NCBI RefSeq assembly: GCF_910592395.1
Contig: NC_088315.1
Span: 7,874,501-7,938,500, forward strand
DNA length: 64,000 bases
Origin: Lineus longissimus
Lineage: Eukaryota > Nemertea > Pilidiophora > Heteronemertea > Lineidae
Direction of reading: 5' to 3'
Below, piece by piece: positions 13,093 to 25,853 of this stretch; within the stretch, counting starts at the first letter, position 1; every line of letters begins with the position of its first letter. Position numbers and translations under genes: made by a program. The notes beneath the pieces were generated by a model that did no database searches, was not told the DNA's origin, and was given only the letters and a program-made list of their open reading frames with translations.

Positions 13093-16089
13093 TGACGCCA
13101 TCATCTACATGTACTTGGCATACTTCGTGTTTGCAAACTTAAACATACCACAACACAAGGCCTGATGCATTCAGACACACTGTGTACATTCTCAAGGAGA
13201 CAGGTGGTTATGGCTGAAGTACATCCCATCCGTGATGGTCTGTCATCCTTTTTAATGTTACATACTTATTGCTTGTGCTATGCTACAGGTAATGTATGAC
13301 ATTAGACATGCTGAAACATCGATTTATAGCAACCGGGAGGGGGAGCTGTCACATGGCATTCCATTGATAGCTAAAAGAGGAAATGGTCTTTTTTGCCACC
13401 AAAATGACTGGGATTTGGAAGAAATCACTCTCCAAAACTGGAAATTGCTTAACAGCAGGACATCGGAACAGGTACCTCGCAATCCCCACATCTACAGATA
13501 GTCCCAAAGAGTATAAGTGTATTGTGGTAAAGATTCTACATACATGTGGGGTTAGTCCATCAACCTGGTCAGCCCATCAACTGTACGATAAAAACATGTT
13601 ACAACTCCATCGACACAAGCCGCCATTATTGGTTGGAAACCACGGCAAACAGCAGTTTCGAAAATGTCCACAATCACCTCTGAATCTGACAATGAGAGTG
13701 AATTACTTCCGTTGGTATCTCCTCAATCGCTGTTATCGCAGGAGTCGCTTTATTACTTCATACTCTACTTTAATGAATAGACTCGAATGGCACCCAATAG
13801 TGCTATTACTATATAGATAAATGTCTATGTTGCCTCTGTTACACTTTTGGCTGGGGTTTTCACTCCCAAAGCTTAAATAGTATGGAACACTACAAATAAG
13901 TAACCCTACTATACGGACGATACCAGGGAACTCTTCAAGTGTTCAATAGACAATTCAGCCTCAACTGTCCGACTACCCAAATCAAGACAGGATCTTTTTA
14001 AAATTCATTGGCCATGGTGACAAAGGGCTCAAGGGCAGAAGGGCAGACTTACTCGAGTAGAAAAGAAAATCTGAGACCATTTGACATGTATGAGTATTTT
14101 GGGGGAAGAGATATTCTGCAGCCTTCTCCAGAGCTCTGCTCTCAGACCTGCCACAGATCTGATAGTTGAGAAAAACAACCATGTCCCCATACCATCGCCA
14201 ATGGCTAGGGTACAACTGAATGGATTCAACTAGCTTCCATTCCCATTGTTCTCATGTTCTCGACATACATGTATCAAGTCCGCAGCCTTGCCACTCAGGA
14301 ACTGCATTCAACCGGCAACAATAGCCAACACTGTAGCGCTCAACATACTAGATCATCACCATCATGTCCTTGTGCTGTATTGCTCGCTGTCCAAGCGGGG
14401 AAATCTACACACGTTTCCTGCTCTTGTACACATCCTCGAGGCGCTTATAAAAAATGGAAGCGACAGGGGATGAGCTCCCTGGTAGGTCGATGTAGGTGTA
14501 TGGCTATCATGGTACTACAAGATCAGTATCAGAAGATGTTGAAAATGAAGTTAGAGTAAAACAACTGAGAATTTTGTCATTGGCCATTATGATAATGCTT
14601 CAAGGACCACTGTACGCCTTTACAGACAGAGTAGAGTTGTCTAAACTGTGCCAAAGCTTTCCAATCTGTTATGGGGAAATGTTCTCGAATATGTTATCAC
14701 ATAGCTGACAAGTTATGGTGACCTGATGCTCAGGATGTCGTATTTAATGAATCTCAAAACGCCACTTGTTACAGAAATGTTTGATTTGAACAGGATCAGA
14801 GAGCCAGGAGCACCTCAAGCGCCATAGCCGCAGCCTGCTTTTATACTACCAACACAAGCTTCAGACTCTGTACTTTTTCAGCTTGCTAGAAAGGTGCTGT
14901 ACATTTGTGACCTTGTACAGCATTAGTTGGACGGCTTCAGCTGTTACGAACTGCCGGTATATTACATGTACCCTCAGGGTGCAAAAACACGCTTGAATTT
15001 GCCATGATGTTTTCATACCCGTTAAACCCATTACGGCTCACAGGACGTTGGTGTGGTGGAACGTGAACTGCCAAGATCTTTTTTAGAAAATGGCTAATAA
15101 GGGCCGAAAATCACCAACAAAAAAGCAATCCAATTGTTTGTTTGAAAGTGTATCCCTAGAGATGTTCTAGGGAGATTTGCAGCATAATCAATCAGTTGGT
15201 GTGCTCATGGCGCCCTCTATCCCAACTGGAAAAATTACAGTTGCCAACATACTCACGCTTCCACTCAGCATCAAGTTCAAATGCAACTGTATCTTTGTAA
15301 CTGCATGGTAAGTGCACAATCGGACATTTTCTCCCGCGACCCAACCATTTTTTTCACCACCAAGGGAAATGGAACGTTTCTAATTTGGGGCCTTATCTCT
15401 CCGCAACAAAATCCCAAGCAACTCCAGACAAGGATCACTTTTCTCGCATGATTAAAATTTATTACATTGCTCGGTTGGCAATATGTCAAGACCAAAATCA
15501 ACTTGGCGTCCCAGCGGGCCAATGTAAGATCGTCCCTAGCCTTTATATGCTCTAACCTCGTAAATGTCTTTGCTCACATTTTAACATCACCATTCATAGT
15601 AATAACAAGATCTCGCCTCTATGGAGGCAGCGAGAATATTAGATCTAACGTCCCTCTATTCGCAAATTATTGTCATCATGAGTAGCGTAAAGTTTGAATT
15701 CATGCCACGATGTTCATATTGTACTGCCACAGCCATCGGAAAAATTTACGCGACTATAAAATTCCCCATATCTGGGATTCTACATCAATTTCATCTTATC
15801 ATCACAATCACTGCTTCTTCAAATCACGGTGTATTTTATGATTATGAGATGATATGAATGGCAGGGCGTTCAAAGTCTAGTCTCTGTAGAATATTACTTC
15901 AGAGTAAGATGGCAAACACTGGATTGAGTCTATACTTACCTATACCTTGGAGTATACCTAGACTGATTCCATCAGTCAATTAACTTCTGTAGTCAATTGC
16001 TTGAGAGTGAAATCTTTAAACAAACTACATGTAAAAGATTAATCCTGCTGACAAAGAGCACTCCTTGAGGAAAATAGGGCAACACCAAT

Positions 16090-16155
16090 GAAACATTGCC
16101 ATGTACAATCTTTTCAACTTTTTAAAGCTGAAAAGAGTGTGAATGGCAATGTTTC
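16090..16155. repeat. 66-nt near-complete hairpin
   Basis: Outer arms GAAACATTGCCAT (16090-16102) and ATGGCAATGTTTC (16143-16155) pair perfectly. Inner arms TCTTTTCAACTTT and AAAGCTGAAAAGA pair with one mismatch around a very small loop, and a short internal loop separates the two stems. It could be a degraded MITE or a transcribed hairpin; the tiny terminal loop is unlike most microRNA precursors. Confidence 0.5.
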
Positions 16156-16186
16156 TTTGTTTTTCAACGTTTCAACAAGTTCGCTT

Positions 16187-16217
16187 ATGAAGAATTCATT
16201 CTATATGAATTCTTCAT
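16187..16217. repeat. Perfect 13-bp hairpin with 5-base loop
   Basis: ATGAAGAATTCAT (16187-16199) and ATGAATTCTTCAT (16205-16217) are exact reverse complements around TCTAT. It lies 32 bases after the 66-nt hairpin and may belong to the same structure. Confidence 0.55.
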
Positions 16218-19200
16218 GACATGCCTAAGCAAAGTTGTTGTTTTTGCAAAAGTAACTATTCATGGAAATAAACAAACAGCATACGAGAAGAAGCCAGGTT
16301 ATTAATCTTTTGAAAGATGTTTTGAAATATTTCGTCAAGTTTTATTTTTATATTTGCTGCACAAGCTGTATCCCTGGAGTTGAAAGCTCAATGCCTTTAT
16401 CTTTATTATGGCCAGAAGCACAAGGTAAGATTCAACAATGGCGAATTGTCAGCTTTGTCAATTATGGAAATTAATAATAAATGATGGAATGAGCTGTGAA
16501 TGACAAGAGCTTTTCAATAGTTTTCTAACCTTCCTAAAAGCAAATGTATGTACCCATTGACCCAATAGACTATGAAGTTTGATTCAGGGACAGGTAAAAC
16601 ACACCTTCACGTTGACACACCTGCATGCTGACCGCAGCTAGTTACATACTTTGTAAGGTCCATTTGCTCTTGGGTCTATTTGTATCACCCTTCCATAGGG
16701 CTTCATCTGAGCTCCCTCCAAAGGGTACATCACAACAGGGGCATCTTTACCTCAGCGCTGCCCCTCTTTACCATTTGTGGTAAAAACGGACTTCCCTAAT
16801 TTCTCTAACCAAATGCCTCAGACTTACAACTTGTGATGGACACCCTCCACAGCACTGCAGTACACACAGCATCATTACGCACCCCCAGCAGATAGTAGCA
16901 TCGTTTAACTTATGACTTGTGTCAGGCGCTTGCCATCAGAGACTTGCGCGCCTAAGAGTTAAGGATAGCGGGGTAATTGGTTCACTTGGCTGATATAAGC
17001 TTAGCCAAGGAAGAAATGGGGTTTTATGTTCCGGCTAATAGGCCATCATACGTCCATAACTCAGACGGGAAGACCAACGCTAAAATTAAATTACCCAACG
17101 CTCCACACGCCGGTGCATATTACGGAGTGCTGAGAAACCGGGGACGCACCAGCCTCCGCAAAATGCCACTGATGAAAGCACTCAACTGCGAGTGAACATA
17201 CTTCATTTGAAATGTGGTGTCTGTTAAATCAACACAATAGAATGTTGCCAGTAGGTTTCATCATTCTTTTCATACTGTGTGAGATTCTGATGTGGCTTCC
17301 TTGTCAAGGGAGAATGTGAAACATCTAAAGACACACAAGTCATTATCATTATGCAGAGACAACTGAGAACTTGAATGTGGCGTCGTCCTCACACTCTGCT
17401 CCTGTTAATAGTAATCTTCATTATTTGTGCTTTACTGTTTTTGATTCATCTCAACAGCTCAAGGGTTAACATTACTAGGTTACCATGCTCAACATGCAAC
17501 TCAACAGCGCTGGTAGCCTGGTCTGATTCACGAAATGTCCCAATATTCCTTAGGGATTTGATACCAAACTGGTGGTCCTTGGTTGTTTAATCAAGACCAT
17601 GGGGTAGACCAAAATGCAGAAGAAAACTCGAGGTGACAGCATGCAGTCAGTATGACTGCTTGATCGAACTTTCAGCATAAAGGTTTAGTGTCAATGCTTT
17701 TGCCGCGATATACACAAACTGTTTAGAACTACATTTTACAGAATGACAACAAAGTCTTCATCATCTCCTGTCTGTATCTGCGACAGAAGAAACAGCTACC
17801 GCAAGGATGCAGGCCAATACATCGTGTAGAATCAATCACACCGAGGACATGTCTACACCACTTTGCAATATTTTCAAATATCTCCTTATCTACTTATCAA
17901 GTGCTTTGAGTCTGTGTGTATCTTTTGTCACAGTATTATAGTAGTCCATCAATAGAGACTTTGATGAGGGAATTCTTCGGGGAAAGACTCCAAATCAATC
18001 ACATATGAAGTACTTCTCCAAGGCCATTAACCATTCTACTGTAGACAGCACCCACAGGATGCTTTAGAAAGCTTGGGTTCGTTGTGAAATTATCGCAATC
18101 GTATTAGAAATGCATCTAATATACGCACCATTAATACGTCCCGTTCTAACAGGATGTTGACCAAATTCATTTCTCTGTGTATCATGAGTGAAATTCGGTC
18201 AGGAACACTGGAACCACATTTGCTAGTGCTTCAACTAATTCATAAATTTACCTAAGAAATCTCAATATGGAAAGAGCCACCACAGAGGGCTCTAAAAAGG
18301 CTAGGTGTTTTGACATTTTGAGAAGCCAGTGGGCACAAGTTGGGAATTATTCAATTTCACAAAACCAGAATCGTTAAATCACCTGACAGAATTACAGATG
18401 TTTTTGCACTAAGAAGATTTGAAACTTTTTAGACGTACATCAGGCCTGAAGAGGGTAAAGGCTTAGAATTCTGATGCTGTGGCTGTGGTGAGAAGAATGG
18501 TAGGGTAGAGCTAAGCTCATCAACCCGGATTTCTTTGGAACCATGCATCGCTCTAAGCGGGCAACTAGGGCCTGGTATTAACATTAGGCTCATTAGCGCC
18601 AAAGCTGGGGTATTTAAATCACCACCTGCAAGAAGACATTACATTCTTCAGCTGGAATAGTGTCCTGGAGGATGATGAAAATCTTTAAAATAAAAAACGA
18701 GTTAAATGCATTCTCATCAATTACAGCATGGGTGACAACGTACAACACAACGTCGCTATCATACATCAGGGTGTGTCAGCTGTCTGCAACAGCCTAGTCT
18801 AGTGTTTCATTTGCCTGCACTCCACCCACTGGAGGTGGGTCAAGCTACCTCTCAGGTTTCCAAGCGCGATTGAAGTTGAAAGCTTAGTTTCAAATCACTG
18901 CGTTTACCTTCCCCAGGGTTCTGTGGGAATAGGGATCAGACATAATGCTCATCCAGTCGAATCAAGTTGTCACATCCCTAAAATCAGGGTGTCATGTCGG
19001 CAAGAGACCAAAATAACCCAGACAACTTTTTCAGCGCAGTTTATTTTTTAAAACAAAAAAACATTGTGTATTGCCAGTGTTTAGCAGAATTTTTTTCTCC
19101 GCAATGATCGTGAAATAAAATGGTCAAAAATATATCAGTGCTCAAGAGTTTATTCACCCTCTTCTCTCAAAATGCCTCCAATCCTCTAAAGGGTTAATAC

Positions 19201-20764
19201 ATAATGGTATATGATGAACAAAAACCTGTACCCCCTAAGTGGTTTTAGTGCGCACATTCATTAGACGCAGCCAATGTGCGAGCACCAGCACTATAGTTTC
19301 CTCCATTAAACAGTTAAGTATGAAGCGTATTCATTATCATAAGACAATGCAACAAAGAAGTGAATAAATAATACGCATCTCCCGGCTTTCATCGCCAGTA
19401 ACCAGGCAAGTGCGCCTGCCGAAGAACAAATTATATGCGTTCTTTGAAATCTCGATTGTATTATGTATGCATCAGCATGAAAAACAAACGTTTTGTAGCG
19501 ACACATATACCTGCAAGACACAGTTGATAATTATGAAAGATAACTGCAAAATGATTTCTTAGAATTCTTTTTCTATTTGCCTTACTTAAAGTCAAATAAT
19601 CCTGTAAGAAATCAATTTGTGAAATTAATCATTAGTGCTTTGAATAAAATTTGATAATTTTTGTTCATTTTTATTCTTGTAAGATCATTTTTGTCAGGAG
19701 TAGTACAACTTTCATGATTGAAATACCCATGATTTACAAATTTCTACCAATAAAAGTGAAAATTATCAAATTTCATCAAGTTGGCCCTCGCCCTCTAGAT
19801 TGGATGAGCGTCCTTCGAGTGTTGACTGTGGCCAAGGGAATGCACGGGGCAGATTTTAATTGGAAAATCCTGCAGATCGTTTTACCTTCAGCCCGAGGAT
19901 ATGATCATAGCATTCTCAGATTAGACCCAGGGCAGAACCGATGATTTTTATTCAGAATCGCAAGATAAAGTTTCCTCGTCTTTTTCCAGTCGCCGGGGAA
20001 CAATGCCGAGTTCGTATCATCCTTAGTCAACCTCTACCATGTGTACATTATACATAAGAAACAGACAAAATACCCATCCTAATCTGAAAAACATGAGAAC
20101 GCTACAAAATTCTGTCAGAGTTCAACATCATAATTCCTATTGTTTTTCCATTTGACAATGATGCTAAAAATGGTCTGTTATTTGTTTGAGATATTCTAGA
20201 AGCATCTGATAAACTCTCATTTCATCAACCTAAGACTGGTTCTGAATATTCAATTCAAGCTACATATCACACACATGGTCTGTTTGATGCCATTTAATAT
20301 GTTTAATATGGATAGACATGAGTTTGGCGAATCCAAGTTGTCTGCTGGTCATGACGTATTACTCCGTCTTGGGCTTCATTACCATTTTCTAGTCATTAAA
20401 TCAATCAGTCTTAAATAAGTGAAACTAGAGTATTATAACTATGCATAACTTCAGGAGGTGTGACTACATATCGCTTTGAACTGATTGAACACTGTTTTTT
20501 TTCTCACAAGCAAACACAGTCAAAAAGAGATTGCTGCACAGATCAAAGGCCACCCCTATTTCGTCAGATTTTTATCAGAAGGATTCTTTTATGGACTTCC
20601 CTGAGTAAGAGAGTCCAAGATGAGGAGGTAAACCGATTATATAACTCAAATTGAATCAACAAGGAACTCAGCTGTGGCACTCTGTAAAAGAGCCATTTTC
20701 ATCGCAAGAATGAATTAGGAAGATCACACTTGTGCATGATTTTGAATTTTTTGGCAATTTCAGT

Positions 20765-20935
20765 AGGACTCTCTATCAAACATCCTAAGGACTAACAAAT
20801 ATTGTCCTTAAATGAGACTGAGAGGTCCTGATTACAGAGGTCAAATTGAATGGAAACAACCAGAACCAAATGTGGTGTCCTTTACAGAGAGCGAGTCCTT
20901 TATAGGCAAGTGTCCTCTAATGGAGGTTCCACTTA
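20765..20935 (+). repeat. Dispersed repeat of GTGTCCT/AGAGG type, copy A
   Basis: Internal sub-repeats of the form GTCCT..(A/T)..GAGAGGT recur here (GAGAGGTCCTGATTACAGAG, GTGTCCTTTACAGAGAG, GTGTCCTCTAATGGAGG). The segment matches the reverse complement of 25728-25853 around CCTGATT..AGAGGT..GAATGG, which marks it as a repetitive element rather than unique sequence. Confidence 0.5.
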
Positions 20936-22613
20936 TTCTATGGTTGTAGGTTATCAATTGGAAGCTGGCCTTGAACATAAAGATACCTTCAGGATGTTAA
21001 GTCAAACTACCGTTTTCATCTGAATCACCATTCTTTTACTTCACCAGTGTGCATCCAGCTATTATTTTCAGGAAACGTAAAAAAATTGCAAATCTTGCAT
21101 TTCAGCTTCAGCGATCACATGTCACGTGTGATTTACACTCACAGAAACATGCTATAGAATTACCAGGCAGATTCAACGGAAAGTCGCCATGCTAACATTC
21201 CATTACATACAGACACGCTATTCGTACAGTACTCTAACTGATCACTAGCCAACTATGCTATTTGCTAGCCATCGCTAACTATCATGTGCTAGCCGTAGCT
21301 AAATATCAAAGTTCAGAACCTGTAGCCTCCCTTTTGATCGCGTAAGATGTCTTCTATATATATAAAGGCCAATTGTAGATGCAATGTTGAAATATAACTT
21401 GGCTGCGATCAGGTTACAATACGTGGCTCTGTGACACAAAGCGATCACTCGTTATCGTCAGAGACAAAGAAGAAAAAGATGGTTGGTCGTCATCCACGGG
21501 TTTGAACTCGAGGGATGTATTGTTTGACGCATGAGAGATGCTCAATGACTTAGAATTGCATTCAGAATCTTAGAGATTTGATAAAATCAAAACAATGCTC
21601 TTTAGATATTGTCAATCCATTAGAAATAACTAGCTTTGGGCTTTTTTCTTAAAACTTGTGTAAGTTGAATTCAGAAATGCATCTTCGACGCTGACACCAC
21701 TCAAGAAACCCAAGTGACCAACAAGAGCAAATTAGGGATGAGGCTTGAGAAAGTTGCACTTGTCCACCAACCTGACCGTTGTAATGAGGAACTGACAGAA
21801 TGGCGTAGGCTGTGGAGTACTTATAAAATTATTATCACTTGGTCGACTATTGATCCTACCCCTAGGCACCATCGCCATTCATGATCTTAAACCTAACTCC
21901 GCGGCTACCCCGGCCAACAAAAGCACCCCTAGTACTACTACACTCAAATGCATAATACATGTCAGAGAGTTACTGAAAGCTACTGCGGGAAACACAGCTT
22001 GCGATCTCTCATATGCGCCCACGGTCTACAGGGACAATCGCCCCAAATGTGGTCCACGCCCGCGGCAGTGAAATCACCGCCGGCATCCGACTTTATGTAG
22101 ATTATATTATAGATTCAATGTAATTCGTCTCGGGCTGACCTCCTGTGAAATAAGACTTGACATCACGTGAACTTTGACCTCTTATTAGTCAGTGAGGCTG
22201 ATCAGCGCTGATTGCCCGCCCGATATGAGGGAACAACATTTTTGGTGTGGAGATTTCGCCACTGCAAATAACTAGAACAAATATGATAGTCTCACAGACG
22301 CGATGAGCAAGATTACCCCGCGCGATTGGCTGGGAATATTACGATCAGATTAATGCTAACATTGGAATAGCTGTGGCCGGCTGATTAACTAATTCTCTTG
22401 TCTTGCCAAGTCACGCAGTTTGACTCTCCATGACAACTGATTGGCTTTTTTGTTTTTTGGTTTGTCAGTATAGGGTGTTCCAAAAAACTCGGATGTTCCA
22501 TCAAGACTCTTGGTGTTTAGCCCCAAAATAATTCTAGTTTTTGTCAAAAATTGTTCGATTCAGCGGTACTCAACCTAAGCCTACGCAGTGCCATAATTGT
22601 TTCTAGAGCCAAG

Positions 22614-22663
22614 TGACCTTGAAGGGAGGTCATGGTTACCAGACTGACCTTGAGAATAGGTCA
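22614..22663 (-). promoter_or_regulatory. Duplicated nuclear-receptor half-site module
   Basis: TGACCTTGA then AGGTCA, separated by four bases, occurs at 22614-22632 and again at 22645-22663 as part of a 31-bp imperfect tandem duplication. TGACCTTGA is the complement of TCAAGGTCA, the extended half-site bound by ERR and NR5A receptors. The arrangement is seen directly; binding is not shown. Confidence 0.25.
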
Positions 22664-25600
22664 AAGTCACCAGATACCTGTTCTTGGTTCATTCATAGTA
22701 TAGTAATATTTGAGATAATTAAAACTTCTTTCATGAGTTCATTTCTTATCATAGTGACAAGTGTATAAGATTATATCAAAAGGTATACGGTAAACTAAGA
22801 AATGTTTGTGCCCATTTTATTTTTGCATTTACAGAAAATCCTGAAATACACCCAAGTATTTCCGGGTCTACAGTAAACATGAAATACACAAATGAACACC
22901 CAGCCCATCTTCAGCTTGTCTGTTACTATAAGAATAATATTTGATACAAAGCTTTTCAACTACAGTCGACGAGTTTCCTCAGCACTGAGTCAAGCTTCCC
23001 AGCACTCTTGCCCACTCCTGAGTGGGTCTGACTCAAACAGTCTACCATGATGTAACTGGGTAGTATCACTTCAGAATACCATACCAAGAAATCACGTAAC
23101 CAACTGAGAAAAACTCGCTGTAGCGACAGTCAGAGCAATGAAATCATTCAAGGACATTACCACACGCCTGGGCCAAACATAGCTAATGGGCCAGGATCTT
23201 TTTTTCCTAGTGTTATCCATTTCCTCAAAGAACAAAATTGTCTCCAAGCACGGATACATTGCTAGGGGTTACAATATCACATGATATGATACCAAATCAT
23301 GACTTGAGTACTTTCAAAGAAGCCAAAATGGAGGAATTTTGAAATCTGCAGTAAAAAGTCTAATGCGTTGAGGGGGAATTTTAATGTAGGTGTCCTTCAC
23401 CTTTAGACAGAGTACAAGGCAATATGTACATTCTCTTGGCTGAGGTTACATCAATAGGAGCATGACATTTCTGACCTTGGGGACATTTCCAACAGGCCAA
23501 CTCCAAACCCAAATTGAACATGGAGAACAAATATTCAATATCCCTCAGCAAACCTTGAACACATTAACTGACAAGGCATAAAACCATTCCCAAGGGGACA
23601 CGCACAAACACAGGCAGAGCCAAACAGATCCATGGTGGGTGCGAGCAAATAATAGAATGGCCACTATAACACTCAATGTAGAATCAGTGTCCACTACAGC
23701 GATGACAGACTTCATCTCCCCGATGCATTCCATAACCAATCACTATTAATACCGCTATTTACCAGCAATAAGATCACAATTTGCCCACTACACGAAACAC
23801 TCTCGATAAAGCCAATCACATATCAAAAAGGTCAAATTAATTTGCCCGTAAAAACAAAGGAAATTAGTCAATTTGAGTCACATTATGGGATGTTGTTATC
23901 ACTGCCGACATGACCAATGGGTGTTAGGTTGGCTACGACATTTCTACGCATAGATATTACGAGTGTACGAGTGATATAGCACACTACTGCTCGAAGGGCA
24001 GCTGGATGTATTTCCAAATGGTCATCAGTGGTTAGGGTCGGATGTGCAAGTACATGACTTGGGTGCTAGTCGTTAACTCGGTATACTTTAGATGTGTTTG
24101 GCTGTCGGAACATTTGGAATGTTCTCGAATGTCAATGTGATAGGAACAGAGGAGATACTTTCTATTCAAACAGGTGAAGAGGTGGTGATGATGTGAAAAT
24201 AAAAGGTGCTTTCAAACCAAGTATCAAGAGGTAAAATGGACCTTTAAAGATCCAATCAATGGTAGACAAGTATCACCATCTCTGGCTTTCAAGGGTAAAT
24301 TCATTATTGACTGATGAATCTTTGAAACCATGTAACTTGTAAGTGACAACTAGCACATCAAATTCTTGCATAATTCTTTTTTATTGGTATATTTATTGCA
24401 TTGTTGTGGTTTCCCCTCCAACTGCTGCTATACTCAGACTAAAATGATGAGGTGCCATTATGATTGACCCTGAAGGACTGACATCAAAATGAGGTTTCGA
24501 TCCCGAGAGGATCGAGGGATGGTACAAGTTACACATTGACACATGCATAATAGAGAAGGGTTATCCACCCGACCAAAACACATCATTTTCAACATATCGC
24601 CAACCTACACTTATGTATGAGAACCTAACATGTCTCCAGACCCCACCTCCGTTGGAAAACTAACACTGGTATTTTTCGCCGATTCTAGGGTCGCAGGGAG
24701 GTTGTGGATCATATGGCAGCGACTAATGCTAGGTACTGGGATGGGGGTCAGGTGTCAGAATGAGATCATTCCTGCAAAGATCAATTACGCAGACCCCCTG
24801 ATCCATAGCTACTGTTGATAATTACCTGTATGATTAACTCGAAAGAATGTGATTTGTACTAATCAGGTATTGTAATATGAGATATGACCTACCCTGTTGG
24901 ATGCTAACTACCATATTGGACCCAAACTCTGGAAAGGAAGATGACACGTTAGGGCTGAGTAGGAGGGGGGGGGTGAAAAATCCTAAGGCCAATTGGTGAC
25001 CATCTGTCAGGCTGGTTTTTTCGATGTTATGGGACGACAAAAACCTGATGCAAATGTTCATTACATACAATTTTCTGAATAATGTTACTACATATTGTGC
25101 CGAGAGCAAGTACAATGATTGCCTTAATACCGATATGTGTACTTTTCAACTGTGACACAATGGCCATGAATTATTTCAGCCCCCAAGTCCGAGTCAGCGT
25201 TGAGAGTATGATTCTAACCGAATCTGACGTAGACGGCACTGAACCAATTACGCTTCCACTCCAATGTGTTATTATAATTGTCAAGAGAGAATCATAAGAT
25301 GGGGATGAATAAGGACAACCTTTTTGTCGAGAGGCGAGACCGCCAAACAATGGCCGCCATAACAGAGAACGAGCCATAATGTGTTGAAAACTATGGAAAC
25401 GTGCAGCTATTGTCGCTGGCAGATAGAGAACCGGGCAGAACACAATGGAAGATGGTACCTAGTGCTGCCATTGCCCTCGGGCGAGTGCAAAAAGATGTAG
25501 CGTACTTGTATGTACAGGAAAACTCAAAATGATGAGAACATGGATTGGTTGAGGAAACATATACCACTCGGGCAGAATGACGTCTGTCTACTCCATGAAT

Positions 25601-25727
25601 TCTTGCCTGGGCGTCTGACAACACGGGGCGCAAGAGGTAACAGTATAAGGAAAGACATGAACTGTTTGAAGACCTTTTTTGCTACATGAATGTAACTGCA
25701 GTTGAACTTCCATTGGCAGACATCTTT

Positions 25728-25853
25728 GTGAGAAGGACACTATCTATTGGCCATTGGCCATTCTATTATGTTTTACCTCTACAATCAGGACACCTCTCTA
25801 TTAAAGACAGCATTTTTCACTCTCTATGGTGTCCTTGGGCTTTCCCGACTTAG
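25728..25853 (-). repeat. Dispersed repeat of GTGTCCT/AGAGG type, copy B (opposite orientation)
   Basis: Read on the minus strand it gives AAGGACACCATAGAGAGTGA, then TAGAGAGGTGTCCTGATTG and AGAGGT..GAATGG, parallel to copy A at 20765-20935. It also contains the short duplication TTGGCCATTGGCCATT near 25747-25762. Confidence 0.5.

Noticed and set aside
13383-13820. 145-codon ATG-initiated open frame, the longest besides onecut
   Set aside because: No recognisable domain, no splice or promoter context, and a composition like a chance frame in 64 kb of DNA.
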